Shown here piece by piece: positions 1 to 7,683 of a DNA stretch of 16,675 nucleotides (position 1 is the stretch's first letter; the number at the start of each line of letters is the position of its first letter). Under the pieces are notes generated by a model. That model saw only the letters and a list, made by a program, of their open reading frames with translations. It was not told the DNA's origin and made no database searches. This DNA is from UBA5109 sp038148435. Lineage in GTDB: Bacteria; Pseudomonadota; Gammaproteobacteria; Pseudomonadales; Pseudohongiellaceae. The position numbers and the translations under genes were made by a program. Where the stretch lies: positions 1 to 16,675 of the forward strand of contig JAYQVM010000037.1 in NCBI GenBank assembly GCA_038148435.1, given 5' to 3'.

Positions 1-80
1 CCCTGTTATTAGGGAAAAACAAAGAGGGTTTCGCAGAAGACTCCGCACACCGCCACATTTCATAAAATCCCTACTCGATA

Positions 81-97
81 CCTCCTATTTTTGGAGG
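81..97. other. small hairpin in the leader of the permease operon
   Basis: A perfect 5-bp inverted repeat CCTCC/GGAGG encloses a 7-base T-rich loop. No T-run follows on either strand, so it does not look like an intrinsic terminator. Apart from this, bases 1-215 hold no convincing gene, and I see no purine-type riboswitch core although the operon encodes a probable nucleobase transporter. Its function is unknown and it may be chance. Confidence 0.2.
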
Positions 98-215
98 GCG
101 CAAGCGACATACAAGCTCAACCTGATGTTTTCTCTTCCACAGAATAGAAATACTCCATAGAATCGAGACTACATTATAACAAGATCAAAAGTTGTCCCCA
201 GGGGAAGCTCATAAA

Positions 216-386
216 ATGTCAAATCAGAAAAATTCTGAGGACGGGATTGCAGACCTTGAGCGTCGTATCGACACCATTCAAAACATGAGCGATGCTGAAA
301 TTGGAACCTTTTATCGATTTGACTGGATCGTGCTCATCCTAATTTCGATAGTGATTCCGGTGATTGTTGTGGTGTGTGCGCGATGA
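216..386 (+). CDS. 56-aa single-helix membrane protein coupled to the NCS1 permease
   Basis: I do not recognise this small protein. A hydrophilic, charged N-terminal half (about residues 1-36, with an amphipathic stretch around residues 12-24) is followed by one transmembrane segment at about residues 37-54 (WIVLILISIVIPVIVVV) and a short CAR tail. I chose ATG 216 because AGGGGA lies about 10 bases upstream. An in-frame TTG at 192 would add eight residues but has no ribosome-binding site. The stop TGA overlaps the next gene's ATG as ATGA (383-386), a classic translational-coupling arrangement. Small membrane subunits of this kind accompany several transporter families, so a structural or stabilising partner of the permease is the obvious inference. 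Nothing in the sequence proves it. Confidence 0.6.
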   Translation: MSNQKNSEDGIADLERRIDTIQNMSDAEIGTFYRFDWIVLILISIVIPVIVVVCAR

Positions 387-1840
387 ACGGAGATATTCCA
401 GGGAATCCCGAAGAAGTATCGACCAGGCTGCTAAGTGTCTATGGCCGGGAGCCTCTCCTGCCCGGTGATCGTGAATATAAGACCTGGAGTGCTCACGGTA
501 CGTGTTTCGCATATGCCGTCGCAACCTGGTGCTTTCTTACAGGCGGCTATGCCGCGTCACTGGTCGGCGCTGTTCAGGGTATGGTGTGCCTGATCGCGGG
601 CAACCTTATCGGCGTATTCTTGGTCGGTGCGTCTTTATCGGCGGGTTGTCAGCGCTACGGTATCGAGCAGATTGATTTCTGTAAACCATCGTTTGGCCAG
701 AACGGCGCTCGTGTCGTCCTGATTTTATATCTGCTCAATATGATCGGCTGGTCTGGGCTGATTCTCGTCATGTTCGGCAATGGCATCGTAAATATCGTTG
801 AGGCGTTTGGATATCATGCCCCGAGTTGGATTGAGGGTGCTGGCGTCGCATTGGGTATATGGCTGACTTACATCATCACGACGCGCGGCGTGCACCTGTT
901 GAGCTTGTTCAACTCCATCATAACACCAGCGCTAATTGTAATCATCGCGTTTATGTTCTATGTGCTCATCAGCTCGCATGGATGGGCGGAGATTCTTGCC
1001 GCAGAACCACTGGATCCCTTGCCATCTCCGTGGATGAATTATGCAGTATGTCTCGAGCTGGGCATCGCTTCCGGGATGTCGTGGTGGGGTGGTATAGGCT
1101 TCCTGGCTCGAAACACTAAGACTCGGCGAAACGCCATTTATCCCGAAGTCCTGCAGCTGGGCCTAATATGCGGCATCGTCTGTTCGGTCGCGCTTTTTTC
1201 AGGACTGGTGGTCGGATCTGACGACCCGACAAAATGGATGGTGCCGCTTGGCGGCGTATTCATGGGTGTGTTGGCCTTGCTCTTCGTAGCGCTTGCCAAT
1301 ATCACCTCTACATCCGTATCAATATTCGCGAGCGGCCTTGCATTGCGTCACGTGCCGGCACTGCACAAAACAGGCTGGCGTATGATCATTGTGCTAACAG
1401 CCGTGCCTCTCACATTCTTTGTCGTGTGGCCCAGTCAGCTTTATGATCTCGGCGATGCATTTCTCGCCTTCAACGGCACCATGCATGCCCCAGTTGGAGG
1501 AGTTTTGCTGGTTGACTACTTTTTTCTGAGAAAACAGCAACTGCATTTGCGCTCTATTTTCGAGGCCGCACCGAGTGGGCAGTACTATTACCATGGCGGG
1601 TTCAATATTCTCGCCCTCGCCTGCATCGTCATTGGCCAACTGACTTATTTCTGGGTGTACAACCCTTTCACAGACGAGGCGCAACCGATATTCCAGCTCC
1701 TACCAGCTTCCATCGCAGCTTTCGTCCTGCCGGCTGTGATCTATTGGGTGGGCATGTTTTTGCTGCGCATCAGAACTCGGCAAAAAACCGAGGTGAAAGA
1801 GGCGATGGTCATGGAAAAGCTAGTCGAACCGAATATCTGA
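383..1840 (+). CDS. NCS1-family (cytosine/purine/hydantoin-type) permease
   Basis: This is a polytopic inner-membrane transporter of about 485 residues with roughly twelve hydrophobic segments, somewhat longer than E. coli CodB. The clearest family signature is near the C-terminus: FNGTMHAPVGGVLLVDYFF, then LRK, then a YYYHGGFN segment. These match the NCS1 pattern of a helix ending in DYF(L)xR followed by Y-x-x-GxN. A WWGGIGFLARNTKTRRN segment sits mid-protein. NCS1 proteins import nucleobases, hydantoins, allantoin or related compounds by cation or proton symport. The substrate cannot be told from the sequence. I chose ATG 383 for its ATGA overlap with the upstream small membrane gene; a GTG at 374 is the alternative. 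No nucleobase-catabolic gene is adjacent, though the molybdenum hydroxylase at 9-13 kb acts in a chemistry that includes purines. Confidence 0.85.
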   Translation: MNGDIPGNPEEVSTRLLSVYGREPLLPGDREYKTWSAHGTCFAYAVATWCFLTGGYAASLVGAVQGMVCLIAGNLIGVFLVGASLSAGCQRYGIEQIDFCKPSFGQNGARVVLILYLLNMIGWSGLILVMFGNGIVNIVEAFGYHAPSWIEGAGVALGIWLTYIITTRGVHLLSLFNSIITPALIVIIAFMFYVLISSHGWAEILAAEPLDPLPSPWMNYAVCLELGIASGMSWWGGIGFLARNTKTRRNAIYPEVLQLGLICGIVCSVALFSGLVVGSDDPTKWMVPLGGVFMGVLALLFVALANITSTSVSIFASGLALRHVPALHKTGWRMIIVLTAVPLTFFVVWPSQLYDLGDAFLAFNGTMHAPVGGVLLVDYFFLRKQQLHLRSIFEAAPSGQYYYHGGFNILALACIVIGQLTYFWVYNPFTDEAQPIFQLLPASIAAFVLPAVIYWVGMFLLRIRTRQKTEVKEAMVMEKLVEPNI

Positions 1841-1933
1841 TATTTGCATATTATTAAAATTTTTCAGGTTTTGTAGTCAATATAGTATCGGATATGAGTG
1901 ATAATCTCTAAGAAAATCAAATTGGTCCATATT

Positions 1934-3502
1934 ATGATTATTAATAAAATTTATAAAATTAAATTTTTAATTCTAGGAATTATGCTGTCAACTTTTAGCA
2001 CTATGGCAAATGCTCAAGAAGCTGATTTTTATAATTTACCCTTGCCGGGCCCTGCGACACTTCAAACGCTAGATTTTAATAATGTTGACTTTAAGCCTCT
2101 ATCGATTCCTGGTTTAAATCAGGATTTTTTTTATGAGGGCTCTGAATTACATTCACATGTTGAGTCGCTGGTGAATATTGCATTACAAAGTAGAGATAGA
2201 AATCCTAAACGCTGGGGGAATTTTTCAGGCTTTCCGGAAGAAGAAAAGGTAATAGCATATATAAGAAATGAACTTGAAAATGCGGGTGTTGGAGATTTTG
2301 ATGTTCGGAATTTTGACCAGGAACCTTGGTCCTTGACGACAGATTGGAGCGTCCGCCTGATTGGTTCGGACGGACAATCAATTGAGCTTGAATCTGCAGT
2401 TCCAACAGATGTTGGTACTCGAAGTATTATCGATCCAATTACAGCACCATTGATTTACGTTGGCCGCGGATCAGCGGTAGATATAGCCGGTAAAGATCTT
2501 AATGGGAAAATTGCTGTGATAAGAGGTGAAGCCGCTCCAAATTTTTACGATTTTGTAAGTAGAGAAAATTTGAATAGATTGACTGATGCTGGAGTGCTTG
2601 GAGTTGTGAGATTATGGGATACACCAGGAAACATGCAATTGCATCTGGGAGCTTGTCCAGAAATATCCTGTGTAAACCTAGGTGGTGAAGATAGCGCATT
2701 TTTAGAGGCAGTTCTGGCTGAAGCTGCTAATGCCGGCGAACTCGAAGAGATAATGATATCGCTAGATTTTACTGTAGAACGTGAAGTCAGAGGCGCTATT
2801 AACATGGTAGGAAAAATTTCAGGTTCTGCAGACACTAATGAAAATATCGTGCTTCTTGCCCACACGGATACCTGGTTTTCTGGCGCTGATGATAATGCCT
2901 CGGGGATAGCAGTACTAATTGGACTTGCTAATTATTTTGGTCGGCAAGGTTTTAATCCTGAGCATGATATATATTTCATTGCCACTCCAGGCCATCATCA
3001 CGGCGCAGGAGGGTCAAGTTTCATTGTAGAGAACTATCCAGATATTTTTGAAAACAATATTATTTCTATAAATCTTGAACATGTGGCATCGACTGGAATT
3101 GCCAGAATTGATGCAAACTTGATGGATTTGAACAGGGATCAGTATGGAAACTTAATCGCCTCACTTTCTCCAACTAATTGGGATAGTTCCTGGCATGGAG
3201 TACAAGTTTCAAGAAAAACTCCATTTCTTCTTGATGCTTTAAAACAGGCTTCAGAAAATAACTTCTATACTGTTCCAGCCAATGTTTGGGAAGCCAGCTT
3301 AAGAATGCCCGGAGAGACAACTGCATTATTCGCAGACGGAGCGTTAGTTCTCCAAAGTGTTGAGACCAATTATTGGTATCATAGTTCAGGCTCTATGCCT
3401 GAAACTATTTCGCCTGAAAGCCTTGAAAGAGCATTGTTATTCTATAAAGATTTAATAATTTTCTTAGATCGCGGTTCAATAGACGAAGTACATGCTCAGT
3501 AA
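1934..3502 (+). CDS. secreted M28-family (PA-domain) metallopeptidase homologue with altered active site
   Basis: This is a 522-residue exported protein. A lysine-rich start, a hydrophobic core and ANA-QE form a signal peptide of about 28 residues. ATG 1934 gives the best signal peptide; GTG 1898 would add 12 residues, and neither start has a strong ribosome-binding site. A protease-associated domain (about residues 165-285) precedes an M28 catalytic domain. The latter shows HTD (310-312), GADDNASG (318-324), an NLE in place of the usual NLD (380-382) and a late YHSSG (H483). M28 enzymes are co-catalytic zinc aminopeptidases or carboxypeptidases, and include glutaminyl cyclases. Where they have Ala-Glu-Glu (general base and zinc ligand), this protein has Gly-His-His inside PGHHHG (352-357). 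Peptidase activity is therefore doubtful. The gene is visibly more AT-rich than the permease before it. Confidence 0.8.
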   Translation: MIINKIYKIKFLILGIMLSTFSTMANAQEADFYNLPLPGPATLQTLDFNNVDFKPLSIPGLNQDFFYEGSELHSHVESLVNIALQSRDRNPKRWGNFSGFPEEEKVIAYIRNELENAGVGDFDVRNFDQEPWSLTTDWSVRLIGSDGQSIELESAVPTDVGTRSIIDPITAPLIYVGRGSAVDIAGKDLNGKIAVIRGEAAPNFYDFVSRENLNRLTDAGVLGVVRLWDTPGNMQLHLGACPEISCVNLGGEDSAFLEAVLAEAANAGELEEIMISLDFTVEREVRGAINMVGKISGSADTNENIVLLAHTDTWFSGADDNASGIAVLIGLANYFGRQGFNPEHDIYFIATPGHHHGAGGSSFIVENYPDIFENNIISINLEHVASTGIARIDANLMDLNRDQYGNLIASLSPTNWDSSWHGVQVSRKTPFLLDALKQASENNFYTVPANVWEASLRMPGETTALFADGALVLQSVETNYWYHSSGSMPETISPESLERALLFYKDLIIFLDRGSIDEVHAQ

Positions 3503-3603
3503 TTTTTGATATTTATATTCATATAAAAAATAAAACTTTATGAAATTCGGCTGATTTCAAAGACGAGCCCTAATTTTTAATAGAAAAACCATAGGGGAAA
3601 AAC

Positions 3604-4296
3604 GTGGCTGCTGATAAAACTAATAATATCGAACGTAGAAGGTTAATAAAGACGGTCGGTGCTACTGCTATTGCCGGCATTGCGATTAATTCAGCGCAAG
3701 TTAATGCACAGAGTTCAGCTATGAATACAGCTTTTGTTCCGCAAAAGCATACCGAGGATACCTGGATGGATGATATAAGGGGCAGCCATCGTGTATTTAT
3801 CGATACCTCAACGCCTCAAGGTGGTGTCGATGCTCTGCGTTATGCTGCCAATATCCTCAATGCGCACATCAATTTCTATGCCGGGGCAGACGAAGACTAT
3901 GCCATGATTATTTGTTATAGGCATGCTTCAACACCTTTTGCCTATAGTGATGAGGCGTGGAAAAAATATGGTGCAATTTTTTCCGGCATCATGAATTACA
4001 AAAACTCGGAAGGAGGCACCTCTTTTGATGGGAATCCTCTGAAAAAACCGGAAGAAAGTTTTCCCAGTATAACGGTTGAGGACATCGCTTTCAGAGGGGT
4101 TCATTATGCAATCTGTGAATCTGCTACCAATTTCATTGCTACAATGGTTGCCAATAATACCGGCTCAAGCCGAGAGGCCGTTCTGGAAGAACTTAGAGCG
4201 AATCCCATTAGAAACAGTCAATTCGTTCCTGCTGGGGTCATGGCCGCTACACGTGCCCAGGAATATGGGTACAGTCTTCTATATTCAGCTGGCTAG
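3604..4296 (+). CDS. Tat-exported DsrE-like protein
   Basis: The product is 230 residues. The N-terminus ERRRLIKTVGATAIAG is a twin-arginine signal, followed by NAQ-SS as a plausible cleavage region. The body resembles DsrE/DsrF-like sulfur-handling folds: HRVFIDTSTPQGG (62-74), an ICYRHASTPFAY segment (103-114), a GVHYAICESATNF segment whose C171 sits where the family has its conserved cysteine, and the closing VPAGVMAATRAQEYGY (208-223). C104 is a second cysteine. Cytoplasmic DsrE proteins relay sulfane sulfur on cysteine. Exported homologues are common but their role is not established. The start is GTG 3604 with GGGGA just upstream; the first in-frame ATG lies beyond the signal, so GTG is required. 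A rhodanese lipoprotein follows 180 bases later, which suggests extracytoplasmic sulfur chemistry. Confidence 0.7.
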   Translation: MAADKTNNIERRRLIKTVGATAIAGIAINSAQVNAQSSAMNTAFVPQKHTEDTWMDDIRGSHRVFIDTSTPQGGVDALRYAANILNAHINFYAGADEDYAMIICYRHASTPFAYSDEAWKKYGAIFSGIMNYKNSEGGTSFDGNPLKKPEESFPSITVEDIAFRGVHYAICESATNFIATMVANNTGSSREAVLEELRANPIRNSQFVPAGVMAATRAQEYGYSLLYSAG

Positions 4297-4476
4297 TCTC
4301 GAGCGTCCAGTCATATGAATAGTTAGGCCCAGACTTCTTGCTTCCGGCCAATCTATGACCAGTGGATTTATTTTATGATGTCTTAGCACCTCTAGACTAA
4401 CTTGATTAAGGGTATTCGATTGCTATTCGGATGCAACTGAAATTACTTATTACATCTTGTCGATAGGCGGAATTCT

Positions 4477-4824
4477 ATGCTTACTATGAAATTACTTAGA
4501 CGCGTACTTTATTTGCTGCTATCAGTATCCCTGAGTGCTTGCACATTATTTACCGATAGCGCCTCTGAGCCGGTGTGGATCGACGTTCGTACGGTAGCAG
4601 AATATGATGAGGACCATATTGATAATGATCTGAATATTCCTCTGGGTAGTATAGATATTGATCAGTTTTCAAGCATGTTTGATAAAGATGATGAAATAAA
4701 CCTTTACTGCCGTAGTGGTAATCGGGCAGGACAGGCAAAAAATATACTGGAGGCGGCGGGCTTTACCAATGTCAATAATATGGGTGGTATTGATGCAGTG
4801 AGGGAATTACGAGGATTGCCCTAA
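4477..4824 (+). CDS. rhodanese-domain lipoprotein
   Basis: This is a 115-residue single-domain rhodanese. The leader ends in the lipobox LSAC (19-22), so the mature protein should start at lipidated C22 and be membrane-anchored on the periplasmic side. The rhodanese core is compact: VWIDVRTVAEYDEDHI (33-48) is the substrate-fold signature and YCRSGNRAG (77-85) is the active-site loop, with C78 as the persulfide-forming residue. The six-residue loop CRSGNR is typical of small GlpE/PspE-type sulfurtransferases. Start ATG 4477 has GGCGGA ten bases upstream; ATG 4486 is possible and leaves the lipobox intact. It may act with the DsrE-like protein upstream, but the 180-base gap means co-transcription is uncertain. 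The natural sulfur donor and acceptor are unknown. Confidence 0.8.
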   Translation: MLTMKLLRRVLYLLLSVSLSACTLFTDSASEPVWIDVRTVAEYDEDHIDNDLNIPLGSIDIDQFSSMFDKDDEINLYCRSGNRAGQAKNILEAAGFTNVNNMGGIDAVRELRGLP

Positions 4825-4971
4825 AAAGCTTAGCTATCGATCCGCGGAAGGGATGTATTAGCTGCGATTGTTAAACACTTATTTTCGTGAAAGAATGACT
4901 AGTCTAGAATGAAAAGACGCTTGCCTTGTTGAAAGATTCTGACAGGTAAAGCTTACTATAGTGAGGTAACC

Positions 4972-5523
4972 ATGAAAAAAATGATAAAGATGATTAGCTC
5001 CATAAGAAGGGCGTTAGGTTTTCTAATGCTCATGCCCGCGCTGTTGATTTTAACGCAAAAAATTGCGCTCGCAGAACCCAAGCTTATTCCTGGATTCCTT
5101 TTTGTTGAAAATGCTTATTTGGAGCCCTTGGAGCTGAGTGAGAATCAGGCAGTTGCGCATTTCAGTATTAAAAACCTGCATGCAGATGACCCAATGGTTC
5201 TACTTGGTCTGACAGGTGAAATGTTTGAAGTGGCTGCATTATATGATTCTCAAGATAACATGAGGGAAGAATTGGTAATCAACCCCGGAGAGACGCTAAC
5301 TGGACTCCGTGCCGTATTGAGTAGTATGGAGCTGTCCGATACCGATGCAAATACCATTGGAATCAACCTATTCATTCGTCGAGGCCTGCTTGCCATGGAA
5401 GCCATAGAAGAAATAAATAATGATGAAGGGCAAAATGGGGCTTTTTTCGGGGGCCTTAAGAATCGTGAAGCTGGCATTCCAAATGAGGATGAATATCTGG
5501 TGGCCTTCGATATCAGAAACTAA
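4972..5523 (+). CDS. secreted protein of unknown function, tandem paralogue A
   Basis: This is a 183-residue exported protein I cannot name. The signal peptide ends at about IALA-EP (residue 34), and ATG 4972 has GAGGT five bases upstream. The mature domain is a compact beta-rich unit: an FLFVENAYLE segment, FSIKNLHADDPMVLLG (64-79), an NPGET turn (104-108), INLFIRRG (131-138), then a flexible Asn/Gly region and the tail EAGIPNEDEY followed by FDIRN. The order (xxYLxIxN, D-x-LLG, PGE turn, closing strand) faintly recalls the PCuAC copper-chaperone fold. The His and Met metal ligands of that family are not evident, so I do not assign it. It is closely related to the gene at 5752-6279, sharing EPKLxPGFLFVExAYLE, NLHxDDPxVLLG and the C-terminal motif. 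The pair is probably an internal duplication. Confidence 0.7.
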   Translation: MKKMIKMISSIRRALGFLMLMPALLILTQKIALAEPKLIPGFLFVENAYLEPLELSENQAVAHFSIKNLHADDPMVLLGLTGEMFEVAALYDSQDNMREELVINPGETLTGLRAVLSSMELSDTDANTIGINLFIRRGLLAMEAIEEINNDEGQNGAFFGGLKNREAGIPNEDEYLVAFDIRN

Positions 5524-5658
5524 CCACTAAATCTTGAAGGCTAGGAAGTGAATATTCGCTGAAAGTTGGGAAGATTAGGACAAAAAAGACTGTGAAAGTG
5601 GTTTTTATGTAATTGGCTTTAGTTGAGCGTAAAAAGTGGAAAAAAATAACAAATTAAC

Positions 5659-5674
5659 AGGAAATCAATTTCCT
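5659..5674. repeat. AT-rich inverted repeat between the two paralogues
   Basis: AGGAAA-TCAA-TTTCCT forms a 6-bp stem with a 4-base loop, followed by TTATTG on the + strand. It could be a weak terminator for the upstream paralogue, but the stem is short and AT-rich and the T-run is poor. The rest of 5524-5751 is AT-rich and holds no gene that I can support. A CTTAAAAT direct repeat lies near 5697-5712. Confidence 0.2.
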
Positions 5675-5751
5675 TTATTGATTCATGATTTCTTTGCTTA
5701 AAATCCTTAAAATGTGAACATAACTAAAACAAAACTGAACGAGCAATAGCT

Positions 5752-6279
5752 ATGAAAATAATACATCCGCTCATATCGCGTCTTTTATTGACTTTTCCAT
5801 TGGCGCTGTTGAGTTCTAAAGCAGTTTTTGCAGAACCCAAACTATTCCCAGGCTTTCTGTTCGTGGAAAGTGCCTATTTGGAGCACTCTGGGGCAGCCGA
5901 TGAAGCTGATATTTATTTGAGCATCAGGAATCTGCACCCAGATGATCCAATCGTACTGCTTGGTATAAGTGGTGACGAAGATGATGCTGTCGCAGCCATC
6001 ATGTATGACGCTCAAAATGTCATGCTTCAGCAGATCGTAGTAAATCCAGGTGAAACAGTTTCAAGTATTCATGCTGTGTTAAGAAATGCAGACCTCTCTG
6101 CTGCCGAGGACGGTCAACTGGGCTTAAACATTCTTGTTCGACGAGGCTTGGAAGCCCTGCCGCCCGTTGAGGCAAGCGAAGGTACCGGCGGAGGAGCATT
6201 TTCCGGCGGGATCAAGGCACAAGAGGCGGGTATTCCCAATGAAGATGACTACCGAGTAAGTTTCGATATCAGAAACTGA
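5752..6279 (+). CDS. secreted protein of unknown function, tandem paralogue B
   Basis: This is a 175-residue exported paralogue of the protein at 4972-5523. The signal peptide ends at AVFA-EP (residue 27). The conserved mature parts are LFPGFLFVESAYLE (31-44), LSIRNLHPDDPIVLLGISG (56-74), NPGET (98-102), LGLNILVRRG (123-132), a Gly-rich stretch (145-153) and the C-terminal AGIPNEDDY followed by FDIRN. Residues between these blocks diverge freely, and the loop after YLE is rebuilt, so the duplication is not recent. The invariant acidic tail and the DDP motif are the best candidates for functional sites. No cysteine is present, and no His/Met cluster that would support copper binding. The ribosome-binding site before ATG 5752 is weak. 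The gene is followed by an intrinsic terminator about 90 bases on. Confidence 0.7.
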   Translation: MKIIHPLISRLLLTFPLALLSSKAVFAEPKLFPGFLFVESAYLEHSGAADEADIYLSIRNLHPDDPIVLLGISGDEDDAVAAIMYDAQNVMLQQIVVNPGETVSSIHAVLRNADLSAAEDGQLGLNILVRRGLEALPPVEASEGTGGGAFSGGIKAQEAGIPNEDDYRVSFDIRN

Positions 6280-6365
6280 TATGGGCCGTTTATCCGTTGG
6301 CCAATTTCATCGTTTCCTTATTATAATTGAGCTATAAGTTCCAAGTTATATGGGAGTCTACAATC

Positions 6366-6387
6366 AACCCGCACAAGCGGGTTTTTT
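6366..6387 (+). terminator. rho-independent terminator after the paralogue pair
   Basis: AACCCGC-ACAA-GCGGGTT forms a clean stem (five G:C pairs, extended by two A:T pairs) with a 4-base loop. It runs directly into six T residues at 6382-6387. It lies 87 bases downstream of the second paralogue and 165 bases before the next gene on the same strand, so it should end transcription from the left-hand block. Confidence 0.85.
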
Positions 6388-6552
6388 GTGAGCAAAAATT
6401 GTTGAAAAAATATCAAGTAACATTTCCCCAAAAGCATCTTAATTTACTTCGTGTAAAAAGTATAAGATAGTTAGAGTAATTTAAAATAATAACGCCATGT
6501 CGACTATTTACTTGCATCCCGATATCGGCAAACAAACTGTTGGGGAAATCTT

Positions 6553-7620
6553 ATGAAACTGGCTGCAGCTGCCCATCCTCCTATCACTTTACTATTCTCA
6601 TTCTTGTTACTGCTGCTGGGCTCTTTGCCTGCCGCCGCCCAGCAGGCATCTGGCTCAATCTTTGGAAACTTTATTGATCCTAACGGTGAGCTGGTCGAGC
6701 GCTTAAACACCCCGGTTTTTTTTACCAACCTTGAGACGGGAGAGGAATACACGGCGGATATGTCCAATGTCGGTCAATATGTCCTAAGCAACCTGCCGGC
6801 GGGCAACTATGAGCTGTATTTTCCATCCGGTTGCTGTATGTACCGCCCCTATACGGAAGAAAATGTGAACATTGCTGCTGGTGAAACCCTGCAATTCGAT
6901 CTGAACTTGGATTGGGGTATCAACCTCGGGACCATTGGTGATGATCCAGGCATGCTGAGTAATGACATGCGCGCTCGGGCAGGAGATTTGTCGGGTTTGC
7001 CGACACCCAGACGGCTCGATGGCAAGCCTGATTTGTCCGGTATCTGGTACAACATTCTTGATCAGCGAAATAACCGTGGTCCCAGAATGCAGCCATGGGC
7101 ACAGGAAATGGATGATCTGCTGAATGAGCTGAATGCACAGGGACCGGCATCCTACTGCCTCCCGCAAAGTGCCATTTTTACCACCTTGCCGTTTCCGTAT
7201 AAGTTTATCCAGACCGACGAACTCATCATTCAGTTGGTCGAATTTGCTACGCCGGGCTTTCGTCAGATTTTTATGGATGGACGTGATATACCGGAAATCT
7301 GGAATCCCGCCTGGCTTGGCCATTCCACTGCAGTGTGGGATGGCGATACGCTAGTGGTGACCACCAATGGTTTCAATGAAATCACTCCCGGTTTTGGTGT
7401 ACACACTGACCAGCTTGTGGTCACCGAGCGGTTCACCCGAACCAATTATGGCACCCTAATGATTGAGATTACTGCACAGGATCCGCAGGCTTTTGAAGAA
7501 CCCTATACACGTTTCTATGAGGCAGGACTGACCCCAACCGAAGAAATTCTTGAGTTTGTCTGTGCCGAAGGTTTCTCTGAAGCCTTATATGACCAGGAAC
7601 CCTGGCGGGGACGGCCATAA
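6553..7620 (+). CDS. secreted protein: carboxypeptidase-regulatory-like domain plus DGKPDLSGIW domain
   Basis: This is a 355-residue exported protein of unknown function. The signal peptide ends at about PAAAQQ (residues 26-31). Residues 33-118 look like a carboxypeptidase-regulatory-like (transthyretin-type beta-sandwich) domain: SGSIFGNFIDPNGE, YVLSNLPAGNYELYF and an AAGETLQFDL closing strand. From residue 153 comes a domain common in soil and marine bacteria, marked by RLDGKPDLSGIW (154-165), YCLPQ (201-205), PFPYKFIQT (213-221), RQIFMDGRDIP (237-247), WDGDTLVVTTNGFNE (262-276), VTERF (290-294) and a C-terminal EFVCAEG. Its biochemical role is not known to me. ATG 6553 is well supported by TGGGGA seven bases upstream. 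It lies behind a terminator, so it is probably its own transcription unit, convergent with the next gene. Confidence 0.75.
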   Translation: MKLAAAAHPPITLLFSFLLLLLGSLPAAAQQASGSIFGNFIDPNGELVERLNTPVFFTNLETGEEYTADMSNVGQYVLSNLPAGNYELYFPSGCCMYRPYTEENVNIAAGETLQFDLNLDWGINLGTIGDDPGMLSNDMRARAGDLSGLPTPRRLDGKPDLSGIWYNILDQRNNRGPRMQPWAQEMDDLLNELNAQGPASYCLPQSAIFTTLPFPYKFIQTDELIIQLVEFATPGFRQIFMDGRDIPEIWNPAWLGHSTAVWDGDTLVVTTNGFNEITPGFGVHTDQLVVTERFTRTNYGTLMIEITAQDPQAFEEPYTRFYEAGLTPTEEILEFVCAEGFSEALYDQEPWRGRP

Positions 7621-7683
7621 GCGCATATTAAACAGTATCTACTGAGATGCGATAAAGAAGCGAGGCTACTGTAAAAGTGGCTG

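Noticed and set aside
1..215. Purine-type riboswitch upstream of the permease
   Set aside because: No conserved purine aptamer core or matching three-way junction is visible; only a short CCTCC/GGAGG hairpin is present.
3543..3559. Inverted repeat GAAAT/ATTTC as a terminator after the M28 gene
   Set aside because: The stem is short and AT-rich and no T-run follows.
6784..7323. 179-codon open frame on the minus strand
   Set aside because: It lies wholly inside the well-supported secreted protein gene on the + strand, has no ribosome-binding site support and encodes no recognisable domain.
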